Shown: positions 10,104 through 20,395 of the stretch, piece by piece
How positions within the stretch are numbered: the first letter of the stretch is position 1
How the letters are laid out: each line of letters begins with the position of its first letter
DNA from: Gracilaria domingensis
Taxonomy: Eukaryota; Rhodophyta; Florideophyceae; Gracilariales; Gracilariaceae
Reading direction: 5' to 3'
Length of the DNA stretch: 64,000 nt
Assembly (NCBI GenBank): GCA_022539475.1
Contig: VCMS01000128.1
Coordinates: 124,001 to 188,000 of the forward strand
Notes under the pieces: generated by a model
Told to the model about the DNA's origin: nothing
Seen by the model: only the letters and a program-made list of their open reading frames with translations
Database searches by the model: none
Made by a program: the position numbers and the translations under genes

Positions 10104-11957
10104 TTGAGAGCCTCCCATTCGGGAGAGGTGCCCTTTGAACAGGATTCATTGACACCTGGGACATTTCAGTCCCGCTCCCCTGTGACCATCCTTTCGAGGA
10201 AGATTTCTTTATCCTTATCGGATTCACACCCAGATGTGGGACAGCTTGCTAGACCGTGGATATGGAAGATTAACCCGAAGTATCCGGGTTGCGCACTCAT
10301 GCTGTCGAAGCGAAGCTTCAAGGTCTACGCCGATCTCGGGTTCTCCCATCATCTGATGGTTCGTCATGTGACCGTTCTTGATACGGGAGCACGTCCGAAC
10401 TGTATTCTGGATTCGCTTCTCCCTCAGGAGTGTATTCCAAACATCCGATATGGTCCCCTGGAGGATATTTGTGATGCAAACAATTCCCCGATTGGAACTT
10501 TGGGGACTGTTCCAATTCTTGTTCGACTTGGATTATCCGTGGTTACGGTGGACTTCGTTGTGTGCAAGAAGCTTGCTGCCCCGATCGTTCTCGGTTGTGA
10601 GTTTTGTGACCTCTTCGTTGAGGAGATAAAACCGAGGCTTTCTCGGGTGGAATTGGTTGACGGAAGCTCTGTTCCATTTGCTGGAAAACCGTGGGAACGG
10701 GCGCGAAAGAATCCGGCACCATTGCCTCCTGCACAGCAGTACGTCCGAAGTGGTCGGAAATCTTCACGGATACGCGTTGAAGTCTTTACCGAGATTCCCC
10801 CGGAATCCCAGTCTTGGGTTACTGTTTCTACCGCACAGAGCGGAGTATTGTGTTTAGAACACCTGCCGTCCATGTACGGAAATCTGAACGCTGCCATGGC
10901 GAATGGTGTTGCACTTTGTGAAGAGGATAGGCCTTTCCAGGTATTAATCGCGAACTTCTCGAGATCACCACTGTACTTGCAGAAGAACCAAGTCATTGGT
11001 CAGACCTTTCCTCACCCGAAGGCTTTCTTTGCCACTAATGTAGATATCTCCGATGTCCTCGGTTTTTACGATATCTCGGAAGTCCAAGAGTTGAAGTCCC
11101 GATCTTTTGGGAAGTTGCCGCATCACGGTTTGGTTGGTTCACGTTTGGAAATGTTTTCTCCTCCACACGAGTTTCAATTTTGCAAAGTCTCTGATCCTAA
11201 GAGTTTGACCTCGTTTTTCAACAAAGTTTCCATGTTATGGTCGTCCCTGACGGATGGGATACGGCGCAAGGCTCAACATTTAAGTTTCATCCCGTTTGAA
11301 CGGTCATTTGCCATTCTTACTGGTTCTGTTTCTTCTTGGACGCCGATCTTTGTCGTCCAGAAGCCGGGTAATTTGCTCCAGTTCTGTCTGGACTACCGCA
11401 ATATCGGCGGAGACTGTACTGGAACATACAGCGTGGTACCCGTAAGGAACGGTGTCTACCCACACCCTTGGGCTATGAACTTTGCCACACGTGAAGAGGA
11501 TTTGAAGGACCGGTTCCTGCACCGGAAGATTGTAAAGAAATTCCCAATGTTATGGTTATGGATTCGCAAGACGCGATTGGATACCAGAAGTCTCTGGGTT
11601 TACAAGAACTCCCGACTTCGTCGGACAACTCTATCTCTACTTCTGTTCCTATCGCTAAGGTTAATCCGTATGTTTACACACGGTTTCATCCGCCTTCTGG
11701 CGTTAGAACTCCATACCCCGTTGCTACACCTGAGAAGGAGGAGGAGAGTGCTCGCTTGTGCGATTTGGACACTCCAGTATCTTCGCATCCGGTGTCGCAA
11801 CGCCGCATGTAGCAGTTCTCTATGTCTCCGTGAAAGGATTCAGGTCCCGTGTGGAACGGTGAAGTCTTCTCGTACATCTCGAGTCCTACCTCTTTATGTA
11901 CCGGTGGTTGGCCGAATCCCCTCGTTGGGTAAAGAAGATGGAATGTTAGATGGTTAA
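10104..11957 (+). pseudogene. Protease and truncated RT start of the nested element
   Basis: The open frame has no ATG at its beginning and would be reached from gag by frameshifting. Residues around 94-100 give VLDTGARPN, a retropepsin-type active site with D-T-G-A intact, and the following 200 residues align with the minus-strand relative (IPPESQ..., KNQVIG...PHP). Reverse transcriptase is suggested only by SWTPIFVVQKPGNLLQFCLDYR near 11335-11400, after which the sequence no longer resembles RT, although the frame stays open to 11957. The rest of pol is missing rather than merely frameshifted. Confidence 0.75.
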
Positions 11958-14900
11958 TGCAGTCGCATTGCCATCGCGATGTTCGCTTTCGGGAGTGCCA
12001 GTGACTTCCGCCGTATCACGCGGTACGAACGTTTTGACCGAGTTTCGGAATGTCCAGTGAAGTCCTGGTGGTGCCCGTCCGGATTCTACTCGGATACCGA
12101 TCGGATCGGATTGTGTTCTCGATTCTTCAAGTGACGAAGATTCACCGTTGTCAACGGAATACTGTTTCGTTAAGACAGTAATGTTTCCCAGGTTTGGGTT
12201 TCGCATAGTCTCGCTTCGGCGCGTGTTGATGCCGCATCGTTGCGGAATTGGTTGAGGAGTGTCTTCCGACAGTGTCAGTTAGTTCCCGCGTGCTCGCGGA
12301 ATGGTCGGGAGAGATACACCGAACTTGTCGGCAGAAGCCATCGATACGATGCTGTTGTCTCCGTTGCAATAGGGTTCTCATGTGCCTCACCTTGGGGACG
12401 GAGCACCTACTGCGTTGATGGTTGCAGATTCCATGTCCATCTGTGACGAGAAAGTGACCTCCAGAAGTTCCAGAGAAGGTTTCGTGAAGTATCCCATTCG
12501 TGGGTTTCGAACCTGTGTACAGGACGCTCGCAGTGAGAAAAACTGTTCGTCTCAGTCGTTGGCGTCCTCCGAACACGAAGTTCTTGTCAAGAATGCCGCT
12601 TACCTCATGTCGGATGATCCCATCATTACCGGGCTTTTGCTCCCTCATCTCGAGAACTGAGTGTGTGCCCAGACCCCAGTCAGTGGGAGAATGTTGGTCC
12701 TGAAGTCAGGTTACGCTCCATTTCCACGCCAGTTCATCACGGTAGAATAATCTCCGAATGATGGAGAGACCCTCGCAGAATATCCATCAATGGGTGTCGC
12801 ACCTGTTTGCAGGAAGCCCAGGAATGAGAGAAGAATGTTATGTCAGTTGTTCGCTCTTTTGCCGCTTCCTCAGTGCGGATGTGATCAAGATCTCTGGTAC
12901 TTCCCGCAGTGCTGTGGTCCCTTGTTCGTTTGGTCCGTTGGAGATGTTTCACGAGTGCTGCCCGCAATGGGTGAGAATTTCCACGTCAGCGAGTGGTCGT
13001 TGCGTTGCACTGCAGTTGTCGCAGGTTTTATATGATACCGCTCGCGCTGTGCGAGTGTGTTGTGAGCACTTGGTGCTGTCCCCATTTCTCGACATAGGCC
13101 GCATTTGACGCGGAGAAATCTGGTAAGAATGTACCGTGAATGACGGATTACGAGTTGCTATGACGATTCTGACTCGCATGAGCGAGAATTGAATGACCGT
13201 GAAAGATGGCGGATGTTGCTGCTTGCGGCGCAGAGCTTTGGCACCGTTTGGGAGTTGCCCGTGCACCGCGGTTGCGCATCTAGGCCGAAAAAATTCGGAT
13301 TTATTCACTGCTCAATGTTGCAGAGCTGCACAGCAAGGTCGCTTGCCGCGAGGCGTGGGACAACCCATGTAATGCACATGGTTGGCCGACCAAGTCGAAC
13401 AACACGTGTGTTTTTGCCATTGCCCTCGGTTGTCTACCCTTCCTAGGGAGTGGCCACATTATTGTTTGTGCAGTGCCACACGTGTATTTTGACCGGTGCA
13501 ACCGGAAGTGAACCCTTCGTGGATGGAAGACAAATTGAATGATGTGCAATGCCACACGTGTCGTTTGGCCCGTGCAAGCGAATGTGAACCATCCATGGGT
13601 GAAACAAATAACGAATGTCGGCACCACTACACGTGGCTTGCCATACAAACGAAGCGCAGTGCACACATCCACTTGGCAGTGGTAAGGACCAATGAAATTG
13701 AATTGCACTTCTCCCCGTGTACTGTGGTACAACCAATGATATTGGAATGCATTGCATGTCTGGCAAGCCGTGCTGGCAATGTGCATTGCGCATATTAAGA
13801 GGATTTTGGCCCTTCGCATTTTATGCGTTCTATCAACGGTGGTACTTGTGTTCAACATGCTATAACTCCGCAACGGAGAGTCCGTTCATGCTGGGCGGCA
13901 CCTCTCCGTAGTCGGGAGAACGTGTTTTGCTTGTTGTGCCCTCTCTAGACGGATAAATATCTGGGAAAAGGCGGTGATTTCTGGACTGGAACCGAATATA
14001 TCGGGAATGACTCCAGTCAGTGGCCGTGCGAAGCAGTCGCTGCCTTTGCGGACTTGTAGGCCGAACGCGGAAGCGGATAAATCTTTTGTTAACACCTCAC
14101 TTTAAAAGAGCCTCAATGAGGATGGGAAACTTCTCTGGTAACGTACTGGAGGCTGTCGCTGGACTCAAGCTCACTGAGAAAAACCATCGAATTATGAAGA
14201 GTCGCCATATTCTGGGTGTCGACTCTGCGGGGAAAAGACCATCACGTAGAGCACTAACTCCACATGGGAGCGAGGTAGTCGTCCTGGAAAGACCCCCCCG
14301 TCACGGGAGGATTACTAATCATAGCGGTCGGTCCCCTCTTGAGGTAAATCACGCAATTCGTCATGCGTTGCTGACGGTCAGTACGGGTTGAAACTTGAAG
14401 ATGACTCCATGCGTCATGGAGAAAGGACCCCAGTGAGGAAGGACCGAGTCATTGGACGTATTCGATATTCTCGGGAAGCAACCTAGGATATGTTGGATAT
14501 CGTTTACCGTGTCTGTCACGGCGGAGCACCATTGGTGAATGGACTTTGCGAGGACCGCTCAGTGGATTGAGCCTTGCGAAGGAAGTTGAGCCCCGCTGGG
14601 ATTGGCCTCTGGGAAAGAGGATCTGATTAGTCAAATACCGCATTGCGGATGCACTCTTTTTGAGGAGAGCAGTCTCTGGTCCATGCTGAAGTTATCAGTA
14701 GACCCTTGTTACTGGGAGCAAAGCCTGATGGTTCAGGACATCTACTGGATATTCCAGAGTTCTCTGGGAGATACGCACAACGTTGGTTACGGAATACCAG
14801 GATGTCTGGACGATGTACCCACTGTACTGGGATGGACTACCGTGGTCCTCGGATCTGGGTGCCACTCAGAATGAGTATGTCTCTGTTGTGGTCTGGTATG

Positions 14901-15897
14901 AACTCGACTGTTTCGAGTCAGCGACGCGCGGTTGCCATGCTGTGGAACTTCTCCGCGATGGGGTACAGAAGGGACTCGTGTCGTGCAGAGACCCTCATGA
15001 GGGATGTCACCGCCAATGGACGGAGAGTGTTGCTATGTCCGGTGTTGGCCGGGATGTCTTGTTGTATTTGGGATACTCACGAGAAGTGAGGATTTCCATG
15101 TAAGTCATGGGTTATTTGGTCACCGTGCGACGGGACTCTGCTTGTGCTGAGTACGAACGCCGAACTGTGGAGAAGTACCAAAAGGCTTCGAAGCCCTTGG
15201 TGTTGTCCTGGATGTTCAGTGATTATTGTTGGGTACCAGTGCGAACTGGAGCGTCTCGCTACCGTTCGTCACGGGATCCCAGTTGGTTGGAACTCTGGCC
15301 AAGGTCTAACTAACTTGGAATACCGCGATTAACGGGCCTTGTATGCTATTCTACCTGAGTTTTCCGATAGTATCGGTTTGTTTATTCGTCTCAACCGCCG
15401 CGAAGTCGCGGTCCGTCTGGCTCGCAACACGAGAAGATAGTGAAGCGCCAGAAACTCCGGAAGTCTCCAAGTATCTGATGGAGGCCGGAAGAAGTACCGT
15501 TTTCTCGGCGGGAACTCCTGCAGTGGAGGTGCACTAATGCTAAGTGCTACTGAATAGGATGTCGCGTGCTACCCGCATTGCGGAATCCGATGGTATCGGT
15601 TAATTGCCGAACCCACTCGTGGGGTGTGTTGGAACTGGACGGTTCCACCAGTGACCGGTTTGCTACGGATGTGTTTGTCACTCCACAACTTGTGGTGATG
15701 ACCACTGAGCGGATATACCAGCGTCGTTGGGTCGGATGTCGTGTTGAATCACCGTTTGTACGGAATGTCGCTCGTTGTCGAGGTGAACCGAAGAGGGATA
15801 TCGGATTGGATTTCGCTCGCTTCGACCGAATTCTCGGACATTGTGCTTCTCGCCTCTTCGAGGAAGAAACCCGTGGATCCGGGAAGGTTCCCGAATC
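11958..15897 (+). other. Non-coding interior of the nested element
   Basis: About 4 kb between the protease frame and the polypurine tract has only short frames on both strands, none with RT, RNase H or integrase motifs. It has a distinctive texture of short paired phrases (CGTCACGGGAGG-like, CCAGTGAGG-like) and an imperfect tandem repeat at about 13370-13690. This is what large non-autonomous LTR elements commonly carry in place of pol. Confidence 0.6.
13470..13622 (+). repeat. Imperfect tandem repeat inside the nested element
   Basis: Two adjacent units of about 76 bp begin GTGCAGTGCCACACGTGT and GTGCAATGCCACACGTGT, then share GTGCAA.CG.A.GTGAACC. Partial units with the same ACACGTG phrase are seen on both sides (13398 and 13630). 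Confidence 0.65.
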
Positions 15898-15912
15898 TTG
15901 AGGAGGGGGAGA
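15898..15912 (+). other. Polypurine tract
   Basis: A purine run (TGAGGAGGGGGAGA) ends exactly at the start of the 3' LTR, where plus-strand DNA priming occurs in LTR elements. Confidence 0.85.
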
Positions 15913-16756
15913 TGTAGAGCAAAACGCCCGGATTTCTGGTCGTGCTCGCGCTGCTTTTTGCAGATTTACCGGGTTTCCCGGAGTTTTACCTCAGAATGTT
16001 GAGGATTGAGTTGACGGTCGCAGGACAAAGTATAGATTGTTGGCCTGGATGGTGGACACATCAGGTGTCCACGTGGTGGATGTGTCCGCTCACGCGGATT
16101 GCCCTCTGAGCCGAGGGGCACGGTACACGTGTAGTGTATTGTGCGGACGTGTACCGGTATAGTTGATACTGTAAGATAGTATAGTGCTCCCTACTTAAGG
16201 GTTGGTCTCACGGCCACCCTCTTGGGAAGTAAAGATAACCGAGTGTTCGGCTCTAAGTACCTCGCCTGCGCGGGATCGCGACTCCTTCTTGGAGAGCTTC
16301 CGTGCCGTCTACGGTAGTACTTATCCACCTCGCGTCTCTGAGGAGTTCCCGTTTACCTACGGTTATATTTATTGTTTGTTTTCTCTTGTTTTCTGTTTAT
16401 TTTCCCGCTCTTACGGTTGTTCTCCGCCCTGTGTGTACAGGTCTCTTGTTGTTGTTGTTCTCTTGTTCCCTCTTTTTGGGTCTGTGTTCCGTACATACGG
16501 CCTGTTTCCCCCCTGTATTTCCCCTATCCCTTTGGAATTCCCGTTGATACGGTTACTACCGCCTCTTTTGGGTTCATCCCTTACCTCCGTCTGTAAGTCA
16601 GAAAGAGGTCGCCCAAAGTTACGCCCGGCTAGTGTCGACCTCATCGGAGGGCTCTTCCGCTGCGCCACCCTTCATAGGGAGCAAGGCTGAACACCTTGAG
16701 AGTACCGCGCACGCGGGTGGTTTTTGTCTCCTTCCGTGGAGTGGTTTTGCTCTACA
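15913..16756 (+). repeat. 3' LTR of the nested element
   Basis: 844 bp, nearly identical to 7882-8725, ending in TTTTGCTCTACA and followed by the ACGTC duplication at 16757-16761. Confidence 0.95.
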
Positions 16757-16937
16757 ACGTCCTTGAGGACGGCCTGGTACCCAGGGTCGACCCAGAGCTA
16801 ACTGGTATCTTCAAAGGAAGCCGACCATCTGTTGTATTTCCACCGTTGGTGAAACGACTTTGAATGATCTCAGGCTCCGCATCGTAGAGCTTCCAAGACA
16901 TCGGTACCCACACAAACAGTGACACGGGAACTTCCAA
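16757..16937 (-). pseudogene. Gag 5' end of the minus-strand element
   Basis: On the minus strand an ATG at 16937 opens MEVPVSLFVWVPMSWKLYD and stays open up to the ACGTC duplication at 16757. The frame continues in register on the far side of the nested element at 7881 (reading into SNPPAGRTL). This piece lies just downstream of the element's primer-binding site. Confidence 0.75.
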
Positions 16938-16973
16938 AAGAACCTCAAAGACAGTACAAAATAGTCAGTCAAC

Positions 16974-16992
16974 CTTCTAGGTCGGGAGACCA
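16974..16992 (-). other. Primer-binding site of the minus-strand element
   Basis: The complement of CTTCTAGGTCGGGAGACCA gives the same 19-base site as in the nested element, two to three bases after an LTR end reading ...CACTACA on the minus strand. Confidence 0.8.
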
Positions 16993-16995
16993 CTT

Positions 16996-17440
16996 TGTAG
17001 TGCAATGCCTGCAAGCAGGAAAACACCATGAAGAAATTCGGGATCTTCTTTTACTGAGGGCAACACAGAGAAGAGAGCCTCTCTGGAATGGTTCAACTAG
17101 CCAGGTGTAAGATCGGAGTCAAACCGTTACGACGGGACGTTGAGAGTTGAGCAGAGTGGCATGACTCACACGTGAGTGTAGCAGCCTCAAAAGAGAGACG
17201 AAACCGCAGAGTGATGAAAGGAAAAGAAAGAAAAAAGAGTAGAAGATAAGAGAGGTACGACGTATCGCCGTGATATTTCCTGTACAGAGAACACAAACAA
17301 CAAAGGCAAAAAACTTTCAAAGCTGGGTTCTGCGAGAACGCAAGGTGGATAGCTGCATCCTGACAACGGAAAGTCCCTCCGATAAGAAGTTGTTTACCGC
17401 CGAAGGCGAGAATAGCTAAGGACAAGATTCTTGGAGTAGG
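16996..17440 (-). repeat. Probable 5' LTR of the minus-strand element (outer edge unknown)
   Basis: The inner edge is set by the PBS and the terminal TGTAGTGCAATG seen on the plus strand. No second copy is available for comparison, so the right edge is a guess. No gene is visible in it. Confidence 0.5.
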
Positions 17441-19555
17441 ATCACTCTGGTAGAGGAACTTTATTTGTGCGACAGCGGCGACGCCGTCGCACTAAATAAC
17501 GTCCTCACTGAAAATAATGAATAATATTAACTGAGACACCCACTAGTTGTGACAAACACTCACGTGTAGTGGCCAAATTTCGATTACCTCCACCGCGTCC
17601 CACGTGTCCAAACCGTCTTCATGGCAACCACTAGTTACTACTAATCATATACTGATGTGCAGCAAGCAAACCCGTGAACTGAAATTATGACCCAGTCTAG
17701 CAAAAGTTTTTATAGATGAGCATCGTACTACATAGACAGCAGCTAGTGTTTTTAATAGCGTACTGAAATTGATATATTATTTTTAAAAATGTGCGCCATG
17801 TTACACGGCGCAAGTTTTCTTGATTTTGAAGACACACCCTAATTTGGACCAATAGTTCTCCAGCAAATTGAAATGGAATAAAAACAAATGCATCGTATGC
17901 AGTACATCTAGAGATAAAGTACAAATGAGAACTAAATTCAATCAATGAATCTAATTTGCCTCTACATTTGTTAGCATAGAACACTACCAAGAAGGTTGGT
18001 ACTAGAGAAGAGCCCAAAAACGCAGTACAACTTTGCTAATTTTGTGAAACTTTCTAAAACATTCATAAAAGTCTATTAATACGAATGCAGACTATTGTAA
18101 GCCGCAATGGAGCTGATCATTTCATAGTAGTAACTTATAAAGCAATAGTCAATAAGAAAATGACTTTTTATGAAACAGAATATACTGCTCAGTAAAACTG
18201 TTTACTTTTTTAAACAGCTGAGCCGAATAAAGCATTAGTCAATTTGATAACGTCTTGTGATGTATCAACGCATATTGTTTAATTTTGTTTAAATGTTTTT
18301 AAAAAAAATGTTCGAACCAAGTAAAAGTTTTAAAAAAACAAAGCCTTCTAGAGTGCAAACTATTTGGTTGAGTAAAAAACATTTGTGCTTATAGAGAACA
18401 GAGAACTTTAACATGAATGCATAAGAGCGCTTTTAGAGCCGATATAAACTCCTTCTGTGTTTAGGGAGCAAAACTTATTTTACTTCTCAGATTGCTTTAT
18501 TCAAAAGGAGCACTCCACTTCGGGGCAATGCCTTCAAGTTGGCATAAAATAATATGAACTGTAAGAGCTTTGCGAATTTTTCTTGAGAAGCTTGCTTCTC
18601 AAAACGCTGATTTGTACTGTGCACTTTTTTCTGCTTTTCCGTCTCTACAACTCCATTAACAAAGATTTGGAATTGTTTGTGCCACACGTATATTTCTCTT
18701 GTAGTTTTTTCTGCATTTCATCATTTCCTTTGATTACGAATAATAAAATTTAAAAAAGACAAATGTTACTTACACAAGAAGTACAAGCTGTTAACGAAAA
18801 ATTGTTTAACTTTTAAATAGTTTTCGAAAAACCTATTCTCTTTAAATGTTTTTCTCGTACTTTTCAAACGATCTTTAGCTTTCAGCAAAGTTTTAGTTCT
18901 TATTGCAGCAGTTTAATGAGTAAAGTCATTTTGCAACACGAGATTTCTTACCCTTCCACAGAAAGTATTTCAGGTTAACAGAATCATCTTTACATCTTGC
19001 TGTAGAAATGGGATTGCAAAGCTCTCAAATTTTATAGAGCTTTGCGGCCCCCCTTTCAGAGAAGCCATGCTTCTCTGAACCTCTGATTGGTTTACAATTT
19101 GAAAAAATGTTGAATTGGCGAGTTTTGTTTTAACCCACTAATCTAATCGTATCATTTTTATATCTGATAAACCCGTAACAAGGTTAGTAAATGAGGATGT
19201 TATCGTCTAGGAATCCCCGACGAAGTCGTTCAAAACGCTGATAACTTTTACAGTTTAGATAGCTGCATCAACTGCAAATACATATACAGTCTGCATACGA
19301 TTTAGGTTTTAACAAAATACAAATATAAGCTGAGGTAGGTCTAGTAGTAGACTTCAACGCTAAGACTTTTGTCTTCGAGCGGAAGCTTTCGAATGTGACA
19401 AGCCAGAGTACCGACGGTACGGACAGTACAGGCTCCTCACTCAACTTGTAACAGAAAACTATGTATCAGTTCAACTCTATAACCAGACGTATGCGAGAGT
19501 ATGGCTACAGTACTTTTGGTCGATAGAGAATGCTCAGAGCAATGCTCTCACCCAG
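17441..19555. other. AT-rich intergenic tract
   Basis: No coding sequence can be supported here. The DNA is distinctly AT-rich with many A and T runs. It holds small inverted repeats: GTGCGAC-A-GCG...CGC-C-GTCGCAC at about 17467-17492, TTGAGAAGC-TT-GCTTCTCAA near 18583-18602, and TTCAGAGAAGC-CAT-GCTTCTCTGAA at 19055-19079. Confidence 0.6.
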
Positions 19556-20395
19556 CTAATCCAGTATCCACAGGGCGTGCAAGATCGTCGCCAATTCTTT
19601 CGCATTTCTGAGTCCCTCGCAGAAGTTATACCTTGCCCAGGTCCATGGATTGTTTATGTTTCTAAGCCTGAGGTAGGGGGATGAATCGTTAGTACCGTCT
19701 CCACCTTCGGCGTTCGAAAATGCATTCTCAAACAAAAACCTGGCCCGCAAAAAGTAAGTCTGTGAGGCCTCAGAGCCGGCTGAAGGATTCCGTGAACGAT
19801 GGGAACTATGGTTGAGGTGTGTTTGCTCGGTGAACCTCTGATTCCCTTGTGCCATTTTTCCGCGCGTGCCCTCCAACATGTCGAACGTTTCAATGAGCGA
19901 CGCGTGGCCTGGATCAATGCGCAGTAGTCTAAAAGAGTACTTCCTGGTCAAGGGAGTTTGTCCATTTCTCTTTTCCACTAGTACCCAAGCGTTCCAGGCT
20001 GCAACCTCGGTGACAGATTCTGCTGCGTTTCGTGCGGAACGAGCAAAGGAGTGTCGCGAAACTAGCTCGTCTTTTTGCGAGCCTTCGAGACAGCCAAAAA
20101 AGTGAGCAGACTGAGACCACCACTCCGAATCTTCATTTGAACGGAAGAGACCGCCTGAAGGCAAGTAACGTCGCTTACCCATCATCATACACGCTTGTCG
20201 CCGAGGGGATGAAGATTCACAGTTTGATATGGGTGCTTTCTTCGGTGCATGTGCCGGGTGATGGGACCTGCAGGAGGAAATTTGGACGGGTGACACAAAA
20301 TTGGAGGTCAGTCTTATTTTCGTGCGCAGCAGATGGAGCTGCGCAGAATGAGAAGAGAGCTGCGGTACGGGATTGGACGAGATGAAGGCCAACAT
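19556..20395 (-). pseudogene. Truncated, decayed copy of the HAT-repeat gene (copy A)
   Basis: A 279-codon frame with an ATG at 20395 matches the intact HAT-repeat gene at 24157-25728 from its leader onward: CLEGSQKDELVSRHSFARSA against CLEGSKGDEQVARQLFARAV, VAAWNAWVLVEKRNGQ against AAVWNAWALMEQRKGR, and ATILHALWILD against AKILHAWGSMES. It stops after about five repeats, whereas the intact gene continues for six or more. Key repeat tryptophans and alanines are replaced, and a stretch around residues 185-210 is unrelated. The frame is still open, so a short protein could be made, but the pattern is that of a decaying paralogue. Its 5' end faces the linker gene at 22708, as in copy B. Confidence 0.85.

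Larger units (their letters stand above)
7882..16756 (+). mobile_element. Nested LTR retrotransposon, probably non-autonomous
   Basis: The element has two 844-bp LTRs (7882-8725 and 15913-16756) ending TGTAGAGC...GCTCTACA, a primer-binding site at 8728-8746, a polypurine tract ending at 15912, and 5-bp target duplications. Comparing the LTRs by eye I find four substitutions, so insertion is recent. The internal 7.2 kb encodes a Gag N-terminus, an acidic stretch, a zinc knuckle and a protease with an intact DTGA. The capsid region present in its relative on the minus strand is absent, and only the very start of reverse transcriptase can be recognised before the coding signal ends near 11.5 kb. 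About 4 kb of non-coding DNA follows. A cut-down element mobilised in trans explains this best. Confidence 0.93.
1807..17440 (-). mobile_element. Decayed Ty3/gypsy-type LTR retrotransposon, split by a nested element
   Basis: On the minus strand the order is PBS (16992-16974), gag (interrupted at 7877-7881/16757 by the plus-strand element), zinc knuckle, protease, reverse transcriptase, RNase H and integrase, ending near 1807. This protease-RT-RNase H-integrase order is that of Ty3/gypsy elements. Its 5' LTR must lie to the right of 16996, where the terminal sequence TGTAGTGCAATG is seen on the plus strand; the outer edge is not defined, and about 17440 is a guess. No 3' LTR was found left of 1807, so that end appears truncated or replaced. 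Multiple frameshifts, stops and a protease active-site change show that it is inactive. Confidence 0.85.
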
